A stretch of 32,020 bases of DNA from an uncultured Bermanella sp. (GTDB lineage: Bacteria; Pseudomonadota; Gammaproteobacteria; Pseudomonadales; Oceanobacteraceae), in assembly GCA_913058575.1 (NCBI GenBank), contig CAJXRF010000064.1, positions 1-32,020 of the forward strand, read 5' to 3'. Positions 7,934 through 17,547 of the stretch are shown one piece after another (the first letter of the stretch is position 1; each line of letters starts with the position of its first letter). Both the position numbers and the translations under genes were made by a program. Below the pieces are notes generated by a model that ran no database searches, was not told the origin of the DNA, and saw only the letters and a list, made by a program, of their open reading frames with translations.

Positions 7934-8602
7934 ATGCGCCTTCTACTTATTGTTTTACTCTTCACCCCCATTATGGCTTTCGCCTACCCTGTGGATTCCT
8001 CCATTGGTTTTGGCAGCGGTTACACTTGGACTGAAGCCACTTTTGATGAACCTATCACCAGTATTGGCGATACCACTCAAACCCCAAGTTACAGCTCGGT
8101 AGACAATGACAATTTACCTTGGGATTTATTTGCCAGTTTTCGCTTTCATAAATATTACGGCATTGAAATTGGTTATATAGACTACGGTACCATTAAATTT
8201 AAACGCACGCTCACTACTGAAACGGGCACTGAACTTCTCACTAGTACACAAAGAAATGCCAGCATCAGCACACAAGGATTTTACATTAGCCATGTATTAT
8301 TCATTCCAGTGTTTAATCACTTAGATTTCCAAGCTAAAGCAGGCATCTTATTTGGTACCAATGAATATAAAGACACCGAAAACCTAACCACCATTAATAA
8401 TGGGGTAGCGGTTACCGACCCCAGTTTCACTAACGCTAGCCGAGCTATTTCTAAGCCGCAATTTTCACTAGGCTTATTATACAAATACCAACCCGATTGG
8501 GGTTTGCGCTTACAACTGAATCAAATTGAATACGAGCATATTGAAGAGAAAGAAACCTTCTCGCAGTGGTTCACCAGTTTCTCTTTTGAACGTAAATTTT
8601 AA
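7934..8602 (+). CDS. Outer-membrane beta-barrel protein of unknown role
   Basis: The protein has 222 residues. A signal peptide (about 1-17: a basic start, then LLLIVLLFTPIMAFA) precedes alternating hydrophobic/polar strands rich in aromatic residues. The polypeptide ends in phenylalanine after a strand (FTSFSFERKF), the usual outer-membrane barrel ending recognised by BamA. Size and layout fit an 8-stranded OmpA/OmpW-like barrel, with loops around 30-55 and 80-100. No enzyme motif is visible. The next gene, a lipoprotein, starts 9 bases after the stop and its ribosome-binding site overlaps this stop codon, so the two are very probably co-expressed. I do not recognise a named family. Confidence 0.8.
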   Translation: MRLLLIVLLFTPIMAFAYPVDSSIGFGSGYTWTEATFDEPITSIGDTTQTPSYSSVDNDNLPWDLFASFRFHKYYGIEIGYIDYGTIKFKRTLTTETGTELLTSTQRNASISTQGFYISHVLFIPVFNHLDFQAKAGILFGTNEYKDTENLTTINNGVAVTDPSFTNASRAISKPQFSLGLLYKYQPDWGLRLQLNQIEYEHIEEKETFSQWFTSFSFERKF

Positions 8603-8611
8603 GGTACCATC

Positions 8612-9016
8612 ATGACAATTCATTCAATGGTATTACGCCCCATTTTACTTTTAGGCTTAGTCGCTGCATTTTTGTTTTTAAATGGTTGCGCCTCCATTAC
8701 CAATGGCAGCCAGCAACAGGTGACGATAAAAACAGGTAAAAACACGGAAATATATATTAATGGACGCTACGCAGGAAAAGGCTATAGCTCAAAAAAATTA
8801 GCACGAGATCAAACTCATAAAATTGAATTAGCCTTGGGTGACTGTCGAAAAACTGTCACCACACAAGCAAGATTTAATAAAATGAGTTTACTGGGATTGT
8901 TTATCGATGCGGGATTAGTCAGCATTCCAGTGGATTTCATGAGCGGAGCAGCTTGGAGTATTTACCCCAATAACATTCAAGCCCAACCAAACTGTAATGA
9001 AGGCGCCCAGCTATAA
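8612..9016 (+). CDS. Small lipoprotein, PEGA-like, unknown role
   Basis: The protein has 134 residues. A type II signal sequence ends in the lipobox LNGC, with Cys26 the likely lipidated residue. Serine at +3 and alanine at +2 (CAS) suggest transfer to the outer membrane. Residues about 34-60 (VTIKTGKNTEIYINGRYAGKG) look like the start of a PEGA-type beta fold. A hydrophobic stretch (about 92-108) and a third Cys near the C-terminus follow. AAGG at 8601-8604, overlapping the stop of the barrel gene, gives good spacing to ATG 8612 and decides this start over ATG 8627. It is probably an envelope partner of the preceding barrel protein; the function is unknown. Confidence 0.8.
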   Translation: MTIHSMVLRPILLLGLVAAFLFLNGCASITNGSQQQVTIKTGKNTEIYINGRYAGKGYSSKKLARDQTHKIELALGDCRKTVTTQARFNKMSLLGLFIDAGLVSIPVDFMSGAAWSIYPNNIQAQPNCNEGAQL

Positions 9017-9043
9017 CTTAAAATAAAAAAGGCTAGGCGAAAG

Positions 9044-9667
9044 TTAGTCTATTAATGCTTTTACAGGTCCAAAAGTTTTACGATAAAAACTCAAAGGGCC
9101 ATGTTGTGTTAAGGCTTCAATATGAGCCTTAGTAGGGTACCCCTTATGTTTGGCAAAACCGTACAGGGGGTACTTTTTATCTAACGCCACCATTTCATGG
9201 TCTCTTTGTACTTTTGCCAACACAGAGGCCGCCGCAATTGAAGAGACCAAAGCATCCCCTTTTATCACAAAGCTGGCTTCACAAACCAAGTCTTTTGGTA
9301 AACGATTACCATCAATTAATGCATGACCCAACTTATGAGGTTTTTGTAAGGTTAAACCATTCACTGCGCGGGTCATGGCCAGCATTCGAGCATGTAAAAT
9401 ATTTATATCATCAATTTCTTCAGCACTGGCTCTGGCAATGCAGTAAGCCAACGCCTTCTCTTTAATTTCAGGGAACAGTGCTTCACGTTTTTTCTCGCTA
9501 AGCTTTTTAGAATCATTAAGACCGCTAATGGGATTATCTGGGTCTAAAATAACCGCTGCCGCCACCACGTCCCCACATAAAGGGCCGGCACCTGCCTCAT
9601 CCACACCGCAATAGATAAGGCCTTGTTTAATAAGAGCCAGCTCTTGAGGGATTATTTCTTCAATCAT
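9044..9667 (-). CDS. rnhB: Ribonuclease HII
   Basis: The protein has 207 residues, normal length. RNase HII cleaves RNA in RNA/DNA hybrids and nicks at single misincorporated ribonucleotides. The metal-binding acids are present: Asp23-Glu24 in GVDEAG, an Asp in ALIDGNRLP, and a later aspartate in [16 protein letters not shown] and [14 protein letters not shown] are conserved family blocks. Oddity: the motif after the first acids is normally GRG (DE.GRGPL), whereas here it reads GAG (Ala27), so the arginine of the junction-sensing GRG motif is missing. ATG overlaps the lpxB stop as ATGA, the usual lpxB-rnhB coupling. A T-run just past the stop on this strand may aid termination, but the hairpin is weak. 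Confidence 0.95.
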   Translation of the reverse strand: MIEEIIPQELALIKQGLIYCGVDEAGAGPLCGDVVAAAVILDPDNPISGLNDSKKLSEKKREALFPEIKEKALAYCIARASAEEIDDINILHARMLAMTRAVNGLTLQKPHKLGHALIDGNRLPKDLVCEASFVIKGDALVSSIAAASVLAKVQRDHEMVALDKKYPLYGFAKHKGYPTKAHIEALTQHGPLSFYRKTFGPVKALID

Positions 9668-10794
9668 AGTAATTCTAAAATGGCTTTAGCCGCCGCCTGA
9701 TCCGCATCCCGCCTTAGATCATTATGAAGCGCTAGAAACTCAGCTTGCATGCTGTCGGTAAGTGATGAGTCGTTTAAAAAGTGCATCACGGCATTGGCGA
9801 GATTTTCAGGTGTGGCAGCTTCTTGTAATATTTCAGGTACCAGTTCTTTGCCTGCCAATAAATTAGGCAAAGAAACAAATGGCTGCTTTAACATTTTACG
9901 AACAAAATAAGCCGTTAATGCTGATAATTTATAAGACACTACCATGGGCTTTTTCAATAGCATGCCCTCTAACGTAGCCGTACCTGAGGCCATTAACACC
10001 ACATCGGCCGAGGCCATGGCTTCGCGGCTTTGGCCATCTAATAACAGGGTATCGCTGAGGGGTTGACTGTGTAGCATGCTTTCAATTTGCAACTTTCGGG
10101 CATCATTGGCAGCAGGAATAACAAACTGCACCTGTGGCATTTTTTGTTTAATGATTCGGGCAGCTTCAATAAAAACCTCACCTAAGCGAGAGACTTCTCC
10201 TTCACGGGAACCCGGCAACAGTGCTACAACAGGTTGAAGAGCCGGTAAATTAAGTGCTTCTCTGGCCCCTTGCGTGTCGGTTACCAACTCAATGGCATCG
10301 GCTAAAGTATGTCCTACGCATACTGCATTCACGTTATGCTTTTGGTAAAACGCCACTTCAAAAGGAAACAAACATAACACTAAATCTACGGATTGCTTAA
10401 TTTTAAAGACACGCTTTTCGCGCCACGCCCAAACACTGGGGCTCACATAGTGGACGGTTTTAATATCACGTTTTTTTAATTTTCGCTCAAGGGCTAGGTT
10501 AAAATCTGGGGCATCAATACCAATAAAGACATCAGGTTTCATTTCTGTGATGGTGGCTAATAATTCTTTGCGAATTTTCAGCAATTCACCTAAACGCCCC
10601 AGTACTTCAAATAACCCCATCACAGACAAGCGATCCATGGGGTAAAGGCTTTCGAAGCCTTCTTTAATCATGCGTGGACCACCAATCCCCACAAAGCGGG
10701 CATCTGGGTATTGATTTTTTAACGCTTTAATTAAACCTGCGCCCAAAATATCGCCGGAGGTTTCTCCGGCCACTAAAGCAAAACATTTGGACAT
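9664..10794 (-). CDS. lpxB: Lipid-A-disaccharide synthase
   Basis: The protein has 376 residues, typical for LpxB (E. coli 382). It joins UDP-2,3-diacylglucosamine and lipid X to form the beta-1,6-linked lipid A disaccharide at the inner face of the inner membrane. Family signatures: [14 protein letters not shown] near the N-terminus, [51 protein letters not shown], and the C-terminal [19 protein letters not shown] that binds UDP. The start ATG overlaps the lpxA stop by one base and the end overlaps rnhB by four, so translation is coupled along lpxA-lpxB-rnhB. Confidence 0.97.
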   Translation of the reverse strand: MSKCFALVAGETSGDILGAGLIKALKNQYPDARFVGIGGPRMIKEGFESLYPMDRLSVMGLFEVLGRLGELLKIRKELLATITEMKPDVFIGIDAPDFNLALERKLKKRDIKTVHYVSPSVWAWREKRVFKIKQSVDLVLCLFPFEVAFYQKHNVNAVCVGHTLADAIELVTDTQGAREALNLPALQPVVALLPGSREGEVSRLGEVFIEAARIIKQKMPQVQFVIPAANDARKLQIESMLHSQPLSDTLLLDGQSREAMASADVVLMASGTATLEGMLLKKPMVVSYKLSALTAYFVRKMLKQPFVSLPNLLAGKELVPEILQEAATPENLANAVMHFLNDSSLTDSMQAEFLALHNDLRRDADQAAAKAILELL

Positions 10795-11564
10795 TAACGA
10801 ATGATTCCGCGAGTAGAGGTATTTAAACTTTCAATAAACAAAGCAACACTTGAAGATTGCTCTACTAAAGCATCCAGTTCCTGCAAGGCTTCACCAAGAG
10901 TGAACCCTTGACGATACACAATTTTATAAGCCTTACGTAAAGCACTGATATCATTGCTGGTAAACCCTCGACGTTTTAAACCTTCACTATTAATACCATG
11001 AGGTTTAGCCGAGTTGCCATTGGCCATAATGTAGGCTGGCACGTCCTTTAATACAATTGACCCTGTACCACACATACTGTGACTGCCAATTTGAACAAAC
11101 TGATGGACCTGAGAAGAACCGCCTAAAATTGCAGTATCACCAATATGAACGTGACCCGCCACATTGGTATCATTGGCCAATATGCAGTTGTCCCCTACCA
11201 CCACATCGTGGGCTATATGAACATTCACCATAAATAAATTGTGATTGCCAATTTTGGTAATGCCTTGATCTTGCGTGGTGCCTCGGTGAACAGTGCACGC
11301 TTCACGGAAAACATTACCGTCCCCTATTTCTAAGCGCGTCGCTTCCCCCTTGAATTTTTTATCCTGACAGTCTTCACCTATGGTGCAAAACTGAAATATT
11401 TTATTATTTTTGCCAATTGTCGTTGGGCCCTTTAGCACCACATGACTATTAATGATGGTGCCTTCACCAATCACTACGTCTGGGCCAATGATAGTCCAAG
11501 GGCCAACTACTACGTCATCTGCTATTTGGGCACTCGGATCAACAATTGCTAGAGCATGAATCAC
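10794..11564 (-). CDS. lpxA: Acyl-ACP-UDP-N-acetylglucosamine O-acyltransferase
   Basis: The protein has 256 residues from GTG 11564. It transfers a 3-hydroxyacyl chain to UDP-GlcNAc, the first committed step of lipid A synthesis. The left-handed beta-helix hexapeptide repeats are clear ([21 protein letters not shown] and onward). [12 protein letters not shown] contains the catalytic His, and [10 protein letters not shown] starts the C-terminal helical part. The longer reading frame to 11627 would add 21 unconserved residues. GTG 11564 is preferred because homologues begin right here (I.ALA.VDP.A), because it overlaps the fabZ stop as GTGA, and because AAGGA stands about 10 bases upstream. 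No missing residue was seen. Confidence 0.95.
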   Translation of the reverse strand: MIHALAIVDPSAQIADDVVVGPWTIIGPDVVIGEGTIINSHVVLKGPTTIGKNNKIFQFCTIGEDCQDKKFKGEATRLEIGDGNVFREACTVHRGTTQDQGITKIGNHNLFMVNVHIAHDVVVGDNCILANDTNVAGHVHIGDTAILGGSSQVHQFVQIGSHSMCGTGSIVLKDVPAYIMANGNSAKPHGINSEGLKRRGFTSNDISALRKAYKIVYRQGFTLGEALQELDALVEQSSSVALFIESLNTSTRGIIR

Positions 11565-12010
11565 AGTTCTAATTTCCTTTGTGCACACATAATTGTAGCT
11601 TGGCAGGCTACTTGCCCATCTACCCAAGCCTCACATTCGAAACGCCAAATCCCCCGCTTATCATTTAAATATCTCGCTTCCATATCAAGACGATCTCCTG
11701 GCACAACGGGCTTTTTAAAACGCGCTTTATCTACGCCTGCAAAATAGTAAACTGTGTTAGCAGCCTCTTCTTTGCCCATGGCATCCAATCCCAATAGTCC
11801 TGCCAATTGTGCCATGGCCTCTAATATTAATACCCCTGGCATAATTGGGTGGTTAGGAAAGTGTCCTGGAAAAAATGGCTCGTTACTGCTGACATTTTTA
11901 TAGCCTGCAATACGCTTTTTTGGATCAAGATCGGTAACTCTATCCACCAGTAAAAAAGGATAGCGATGCGGCAACAGATCAATGATTTCGCTGTACTTCA
12001 TAGTCGTCAT
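11561..12010 (-). CDS. fabZ: 3-hydroxyacyl-ACP dehydratase
   Basis: The protein has 149 residues and a hot-dog fold. It dehydrates (3R)-hydroxyacyl-ACP to trans-2-enoyl-ACP in fatty acid elongation, competing with LpxA and LpxD for hydroxyacyl-ACP. That competition explains its place between lpxD and lpxA. Motifs: [14 protein letters not shown] near the N-terminus, and [19 protein letters not shown], which contains the catalytic His (first HFP) and Glu (LEAMAQ). ATG 12010 has a modest upstream AAGAG; a second ATG nine bases later (12001) is possible but lacks its own site. The stop overlaps the lpxA GTG start. The gap to lpxD is only 5 bases. Confidence 0.96.
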   Translation of the reverse strand: MTTMKYSEIIDLLPHRYPFLLVDRVTDLDPKKRIAGYKNVSSNEPFFPGHFPNHPIMPGVLILEAMAQLAGLLGLDAMGKEEAANTVYYFAGVDKARFKKPVVPGDRLDMEARYLNDKRGIWRFECEAWVDGQVACQATIMCAQRKLEL

Positions 12011-12015
12011 GGATC

Positions 12016-13044
12016 TTACTCTTGCTCACTTCCTTGAAGGGATTTTTCCACGGATTTTAAGCGCTTGCTTAAATCATCCAATTGTCTAAACCGAGCCGCG
12101 CTTCTGCGCCAGTCGGCGGTTTTAGACATGGCAGTACCCGAAGAGTAACTGCCTGGCTCTGAAATACTTTTGGTCACCAAGCTCATGGCGGTGACATGAA
12201 CACCGTCTATTAAGGTTAGATGGCCCGTTACCCCTACGCCACCTGCTAAAGTACAGTTGCGCCCGATCTTGGTACTGCCCGCCACCATACTGCCTGCAGC
12301 AATGGCGGTTTTTTCACCAATCTCTACGTTATGGGCAATTTGAATGAAATTATCTAATTTCACGCCATTGCCAATTTGGGTATCACTTAGCGCGCCGCGA
12401 TCAATGGCACAATTAGCACCAATTTCCACATCATTACCGATTAACACGCCACCAATTTGATGAATTTTAACCCACTCACCTTTGTCTTGAGCAAACCCAA
12501 AACCGTCTGAACCAATGACGGTTCCGCTGTGAATAATGGCGTTTTCGCCAATCACCACATCATGATAAATACTCACATTTTGGTGAATGCGGCTATCTTT
12601 TCCAACACGACTGTTTACCCCCACCACAGAGCCCGCACCTATAATGGCACCCTTGGCTAAAACCGCATGATCTTCAATCACCGCATTAGCGCCAATGCTC
12701 ACCGACTCTGCAATTTGAGCCGTTTCACTGACCACCGCACTGGGATGAATAGTTTGCGAGCCTGCTGGTAGGGTTTCAAACAAAGCACTGACCTTGGCGT
12801 ATCCCAAATAAGGGTTAGACAAAATCAAAGCGTTGCCTTTTACGTCGCTGGCTTGTTTAGGGTGAACAATAACGGCGCTGGCTTGGCTAGTACTTAGTTG
12901 ATCGCGATACGCCATGTTGGCCAAAAAACTCAACTGGCCGCTCTGGGCATTAGAAAGGGTGGCCAAACCCGTGATGATGCAATCTGCATCACCTTTGAGT
13001 TCGGCTTGTAAAAACTGAGCGATTGCGCCTAATGTTTGAGCCAT
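12016..13044 (-). CDS. lpxD: UDP-3-O-(3-hydroxyacyl)glucosamine N-acyltransferase
   Basis: The protein has 342 residues (E. coli 341). It N-acylates UDP-3-O-acylglucosamine in lipid A synthesis. An N-terminal uridine-binding domain (about 1-100; [20 protein letters not shown]) is followed by a long left-handed beta-helix of hexapeptide repeats (about 105-300) with the catalytic His in [11 protein letters not shown] and [13 protein letters not shown]-terminal helix (about 310-340) follows for acyl-carrier docking. Its ATG comes one base after the ompH stop, so the ribosome-binding site lies inside ompH. The order ompH-lpxD-fabZ-lpxA-lpxB is the standard gammaproteobacterial one. Confidence 0.97.
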   Translation of the reverse strand: MAQTLGAIAQFLQAELKGDADCIITGLATLSNAQSGQLSFLANMAYRDQLSTSQASAVIVHPKQASDVKGNALILSNPYLGYAKVSALFETLPAGSQTIHPSAVVSETAQIAESVSIGANAVIEDHAVLAKGAIIGAGSVVGVNSRVGKDSRIHQNVSIYHDVVIGENAIIHSGTVIGSDGFGFAQDKGEWVKIHQIGGVLIGNDVEIGANCAIDRGALSDTQIGNGVKLDNFIQIAHNVEIGEKTAIAAGSMVAGSTKIGRNCTLAGGVGVTGHLTLIDGVHVTAMSLVTKSISEPGSYSSGTAMSKTADWRRSAARFRQLDDLSKRLKSVEKSLQGSEQE

Positions 13045-13045
13045 A

Positions 13046-13561
13046 TTACTTTTTAGCTGCGCTTGCCTGATTGAGTTTGTTCAACAACATTTTTGTTAAA
13101 TCAAGTTCAGGGGCCACATGAATAACCGCTTGACCGTTCAATACCACATCTACTTTTTCTTCGTCGATTAGGCCTTTAAGAATCTCTTGTAAACGAGGCA
13201 GGTTGGCGCGGAAAAACTGTTGACGCCATTGTTGTTCAGCTTGCTGTAATTTACCACCAAAGAACTTATATTCACTTTGCTTTTCTTTAATGCCGTTACG
13301 CATTTTACGCTGCTCTTCATCGCTCATGATGGCGCCATCTTTTTGCAATTTTTCTTGAATGGCCATCATTTCTTTTTCTAGGGATTTAACTTTTACCAAG
13401 TCATCACCAAATTGGTCAGATACTTGTTTAAAAGAGCTTTTAGCCCCTTCTGATTCAAATAACGCACGCTCTAAATCTACCACGGCAATTTTGCCTGCGG
13501 CCATGGCAGAACCAGCTGCAAAACATAAACTGGCTACTAATACTTTTGTCCATTTAATCAT
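13046..13561 (-). CDS. skp: Periplasmic chaperone Skp/OmpH
   Basis: The protein has 171 residues from ATG 13561. A GTG at 13573 would add four residues, but GTGGA there more likely serves as the ribosome-binding site. The signal peptide (about 1-22) ends in AMA-A and is followed by KIAVVDLERALFES, the conserved OmpH start. A long charged helical region (about 45-125; KSLEKEMMAIQEKL, RKMRNGIKEKQSEYKFFGGKLQQAEQQWRQQ) forms the coiled-coil tentacles of the trimer that cages unfolded outer-membrane proteins for BamA. It lies between bamA and lpxD, as in E. coli. Confidence 0.93.
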   Translation of the reverse strand: MIKWTKVLVASLCFAAGSAMAAGKIAVVDLERALFESEGAKSSFKQVSDQFGDDLVKVKSLEKEMMAIQEKLQKDGAIMSDEEQRKMRNGIKEKQSEYKFFGGKLQQAEQQWRQQFFRANLPRLQEILKGLIDEEKVDVVLNGQAVIHVAPELDLTKMLLNKLNQASAAKK

Positions 13562-13615
13562 TGTTATATCCACTTACTTTTTATTTAGTTTTTCGTTATA
13601 CGTTTAAAAATTCAA

Positions 13616-13630
13616 GGGTGCTTAACACCC
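13616..13630 (-). terminator. Small hairpin after bamA (weak terminator/attenuator)
   Basis: GGGTG (13616-13620) and CACCC (13626-13630) form a 5-bp stem starting one base after the bamA stop on the minus strand, followed by TTGAATTTTT. It may reduce read-through from bamA into skp; it is too short to be sure. Confidence 0.35.
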
Positions 13631-13631
13631 G

Positions 13632-16097
13632 TTAGAATACTTGCCCAAGGGAGAATTCAAAGCCTTCAGTTTCATCGCCGGTTTTGCTGTTTAATGCTCT
13701 AGCAAAAGTAAAGGTTAATGGGCCGATGGCCGTTACCCAAGTTAGACTCACACCTGCGCCTAAGCGAAGCTCGTCTGCGTCGAAGCCTTCTGTACATCCG
13801 GTGTGTTCGTTTGTAGCGGCTTCTCGAGTCGCGTAACTGATACCAGTAGCCTCAGTCAAAACTAAACATTCAGTATCAAATACATTACCCGCATCTAGAA
13901 ATAAAACTGAGCGCATACTGCGTTGATCTTCAACAAATGGTAATGGGAATACCAATTCCATACTGGCTTCGGTCAATAAGTTTCCGCCTAACTCACTTGT
14001 ATCTTCAACATAGTAAACATTGGGGTTATCTGCATTAGTAACATCACTGCCATCCTCATTTTGTTGAGTTTCACCATCAACATAAGAAAGAATATCGTTA
14101 TACTTAATCATACCTACTGGGCCCAAAGAGTTTGAGCTATATCCTCTTACTGACCCTACACCACCTGCTCTAAAGTTACGGAAAAAAGGCAACTCTTCAG
14201 TATCACCATAACCATCACCATAGCCAATTTCGGTGCGAACACGGAAGGTCCAGTCACCTTTAATATGAAAGTATTTCTGAGCGTTATAAGTCAAACGGAA
14301 ATATTCAAGTTCACTGCCCGGCACGGTAGCTTCAAAATTGAGACTTTGCTTAGCGCCAGCAGTTGGAAATAAACCTCTGTTTAACGTCGTCCAGCTCCAG
14401 CTAGTACCCAAGGTAAGCTCATCGAATTGATCACCTGCATCTGCAATAAAAGTATTAATTTCTTCTGGAATTGAGGAAGAGTTTCCTAATTCCATTTCAG
14501 TACGGCTGGCTTCCACACTAAATGATAAACGCTCACGACTATTAATCGGGAAACTAAAGTTAGTTCGACCACCGTAAGTATCTGTATTGTAATCCGCAGA
14601 TGAGGTGGTTTCAGAGAAATCGGTTTCTTGGAAGAACACACTATAGCCACGGCTTATGCCATCTACCGTGTAATACGGATTGGTAAACGACAGATTTAAA
14701 CTGGTCACCGCATCGGTTTTATTCACCGAGGTGCTCATTTTTTTACCGGTACCCATGAAGTTATTTTGTGAAACGCTAGATCCAATGATCACACCATCAG
14801 CACTTGAGTAACCAATACTCAGGTTTAAGCTACCACTGGGTTGCTCTTCTACGCTGTAGTTCACATCTACTAGGTCATCACTGCCTGGTACTTTTGGGGT
14901 TTCAACGCTTACGCCTTTAAAGAAACCCAGTTGCTCTAACTTACTTTTAGATTGCTCTATTAATTCCGTAGAGGCCCAGCCGCCTTCCATTTGCACCATT
15001 TCACGACGCAGTACTTCATCCATGGTGGATTCGTTGCCTGTGAAGTTAATACGACGTACATAGGTGCGTTTACCGGGCTCGACATAAAAGGTAATGGCGA
15101 CGGTTTTGTCTTCATCGTTAATTTTCGGAACACCGTTTACTTTGGCAAAGGTGAACCCTTCGTTGCCTAAGCGCTTAGAAATTAAGTCTTGAGTGAGGGT
15201 CATTTTACGACGACTGAAGGTTTGGTCTTCTTTCATGACAATCAGTTTGCTTAATAAGTCTTCTTCTAGAATCAGTTCACCAGCTAGATCAACTTTATTA
15301 ACTGTGTAAATATCCCCTTCGTGTACGTTTAGGGTAACAAATACATCTTCTTTACTGGGGGAAAGCGAAACCTGAGTCGATTCTAAATTAAAGCGAATAA
15401 AGCCACGGTCTAAATAATATGAACGTAAACGTTCGGTATCGCCGCCTAGTTTTTCACGGGAGTATTTGTCGTCACTTTGATACCAAGACCAAAGGTTGGT
15501 GGGCTTTAATTCAAATTGGTTTAGCAGTTCTTGTTTGGTGAAGTTTTCAGAGCCCACAATATTTATGTGACTAATGGAGGCCACTGAGCCTTCCTCTACA
15601 TTAATTTTTAACGAAACGCGGTTACGAGGCAGTTTTTTTACATCGGTAGTAATTTGGGCGTCGTAACGACCCTGGCTGACGTATTGACGCTCTAATTCAA
15701 GTTCTAAGCGCTCAAGAGTTGAGCGTTTAAATACATACCCTTCTGCCAAACCCGCCTGTTTCAAACCTTCTTTTAATTGATCGGTTTCAATGGCGCTGTT
15801 GCCTTCGATTTCTAGTTCGGTAATGGTGGGTAATTCCACGACGTTTATTACCAGGATATCGCCATCGCGCAAAATTTTAATGTCGTTAAAATAACCGGTT
15901 TTATACAGAGTGCGACTGGCTTTTGCCAAATCACTGTCGCTTACCTCATCGCCAATATTGACAGGGAAAGCACTAAATACCGTGCCGGCACTAACGCGCT
16001 GCAAGCCATCCACACGAATGTCTTTCACGTTAAACGACGCTGCTTGCGCGATGGCGCTGCAGCAAAATAATATGGCGCTAAATACGGTGAACTTCAT
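13632..16097 (-). CDS. bamA: Outer membrane protein assembly factor BamA
   Basis: The protein has 821 residues (E. coli 810). A signal peptide (about 1-19) precedes five POTRA domains (about 20-420; FNVKDIRVDGLQRVSAGTVF opens POTRA1). A 16-strand barrel follows (about 430-821) with GSVRGYSSNSLGP, the loop-6 VRGF/Y motif, GPLTFTFARAL, and a terminal phenylalanine (SLGQVF). It inserts beta-barrel proteins into the outer membrane with lipoprotein partners BamB-E. Compared with E. coli, an extracellular loop near residues 740-775 carries two Cys about 30 residues apart (TECLVL and TGCTEG) that could pair. A leader hairpin TGGCTT/AAGCCA lies at 16128-16149 just upstream. No obvious sigma-E promoter was found in the 109-base gap to rseP. 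Confidence 0.97.
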   Translation of the reverse strand: MKFTVFSAILFCCSAIAQAASFNVKDIRVDGLQRVSAGTVFSAFPVNIGDEVSDSDLAKASRTLYKTGYFNDIKILRDGDILVINVVELPTITELEIEGNSAIETDQLKEGLKQAGLAEGYVFKRSTLERLELELERQYVSQGRYDAQITTDVKKLPRNRVSLKINVEEGSVASISHINIVGSENFTKQELLNQFELKPTNLWSWYQSDDKYSREKLGGDTERLRSYYLDRGFIRFNLESTQVSLSPSKEDVFVTLNVHEGDIYTVNKVDLAGELILEEDLLSKLIVMKEDQTFSRRKMTLTQDLISKRLGNEGFTFAKVNGVPKINDEDKTVAITFYVEPGKRTYVRRINFTGNESTMDEVLRREMVQMEGGWASTELIEQSKSKLEQLGFFKGVSVETPKVPGSDDLVDVNYSVEEQPSGSLNLSIGYSSADGVIIGSSVSQNNFMGTGKKMSTSVNKTDAVTSLNLSFTNPYYTVDGISRGYSVFFQETDFSETTSSADYNTDTYGGRTNFSFPINSRERLSFSVEASRTEMELGNSSSIPEEINTFIADAGDQFDELTLGTSWSWTTLNRGLFPTAGAKQSLNFEATVPGSELEYFRLTYNAQKYFHIKGDWTFRVRTEIGYGDGYGDTEELPFFRNFRAGGVGSVRGYSSNSLGPVGMIKYNDILSYVDGETQQNEDGSDVTNADNPNVYYVEDTSELGGNLLTEASMELVFPLPFVEDQRSMRSVLFLDAGNVFDTECLVLTEATGISYATREAATNEHTGCTEGFDADELRLGAGVSLTWVTAIGPLTFTFARALNSKTGDETEGFEFSLGQVF

Positions 16098-16206
16098 GAT
16101 AAACCAAACTTATTGTTATCTTTTAATTGGCTTCTTTAATAAAAAGCCAGATTATTTTCTTTATTCTACAATGACGCATTTTCAATTTTTAAGCACAACA
16201 CAGGCG

Positions 16207-17547
16207 CTATAGCCGACTCACATCATTAAATAATGCAATGAGCATGACCATTAGCAGCAAAGACATGCCCAATTTCATGCCCATTAGCTGTACTTTTTCA
16301 GATACCGCTGAACCTTTGATGGCTTCTACCACATAAAACAAGAAGTGCCCGCCATCCAGCACTGGGATTGGCAATAAGTTCATAACCGCCAACATAATAC
16401 TGATATATGCTAAAAAACCAACAAACGCTTCAAAGCCCGCTTGAACTTGGGCGTTGGCCACTTTAGCAATGGTAATGGGCCCACTCAAGTTCTTAACCGA
16501 CAATAAGCCCTGAATCATCTTGCCAATGGACTGCAAGGTAATCACAGACATATCCCAAGTCTTGGACACAGCATGAAGAGCAGCATCAACAGGATTGTAT
16601 TGCTGAGTACGAATAAAACCTTCTGGCATTTCAGGGGGTTGTACAGCTACGCCAGCAAACCCTGCACTTTCGCCATTGTTTAACTTTTTAAAGGCAGGAA
16701 TAAGCGTAACGGGTACTTCAGAATTATTTCGTAATACGATTAGCTCTAGTGGCTTGTTAGCACTGGCTTTTACAAAATCAACAAACTCTAGCCAATGTAA
16801 AATAGCTTTTCCGTTAACTGAAAGAATGGTGTCATTTACTTGTAGGCCTGCTTGCTGAGCCGGCAAACCCTCTTGAACTTGCGCAATAACAGGTGGCACA
16901 TTGGGTCGATACGGGGTAAAACCCAACTCAATGATAGGGTTAGGCTCTTCGGCGTCACTTAACCATTTAGTGATAGGAAGCGTATAAACTGATCCTTCTT
17001 TAACACTGATGGCAATTTCACCTGTGTCGCCTAGGCGATTAAGCAGCTGAAAATTCACCCCTTGCCAACTATCTGTAAGCGTTCCGTCTACGGCAATGAT
17101 TTCCTGCTGTTCTTTTAAACCCGATAACGCCGCGACACTGCCTTCCTCAATAGGACCGACAATGGGTTTTATTTGAGTGACGCCCACCATAAACATCAGC
17201 CAGTAGGCGATGATGGCAAATAAGAAATTGGCAATAGGCCCAGCCAACACGATGGCCATTCTTTGCCAAACGGTTTTTTGATTAAACGCTTGGTCGATAA
17301 GCTCAGGTGCCACTTCTCCTTCACGCTCGTCGAGCATTTTTACATAACCACCTAAAGGAATAGCAGCAATGGCAAATTCAGTTCCATGCTTATCGGTACG
17401 GCTAAATAAAATTTTACCAAAACCCACCGAGAACCTAAGTACCTTTACACCACAACGTCTGGCCACCCAATAGTGTCCATATTCATGGACAGTGACCAAA
17501 ATGCCTAGGGTCAGTACTAAAGCTAATATGCTGTATAACACGCTCAT
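16207..17547 (-). CDS. rseP: Site-2 zinc metalloprotease RseP
   Basis: The protein has 446 residues (E. coli 450). The first membrane helix holds HEYGH (residues 21-25), the zinc site. Two PDZ domains follow (about 120-190 and 205-290; the second with [20 protein letters not shown]). The third catalytic part is [15 protein letters not shown] (LDG motif), and the final helix is at the C-terminus. It cleaves anti-sigma factor RseA within the membrane during the sigma-E envelope response, and degrades signal-peptide remnants. Its ATG overlaps the dxr stop as ATGA. Position between dxr and bamA is standard and links it with outer-membrane assembly. Confidence 0.96.
   Translation of the reverse strand: MSVLYSILALVLTLGILVTVHEYGHYWVARRCGVKVLRFSVGFGKILFSRTDKHGTEFAIAAIPLGGYVKMLDEREGEVAPELIDQAFNQKTVWQRMAIVLAGPIANFLFAIIAYWLMFMVGVTQIKPIVGPIEEGSVAALSGLKEQQEIIAVDGTLTDSWQGVNFQLLNRLGDTGEIAISVKEGSVYTLPITKWLSDAEEPNPIIELGFTPYRPNVPPVIAQVQEGLPAQQAGLQVNDTILSVNGKAILHWLEFVDFVKASANKPLELIVLRNNSEVPVTLIPAFKKLNNGESAGFAGVAVQPPEMPEGFIRTQQYNPVDAALHAVSKTWDMSVITLQSIGKMIQGLLSVKNLSGPITIAKVANAQVQAGFEAFVGFLAYISIMLAVMNLLPIPVLDGGHFLFYVVEAIKGSAVSEKVQLMGMKLGMSLLLMVMLIALFNDVSRL

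Noticed and set aside
11565-11627. Longer lpxA start with 21 extra residues
   Set aside because: The extension lies entirely within the fabZ 3' end and does not resemble LpxA; GTG 11564 fits the family start.
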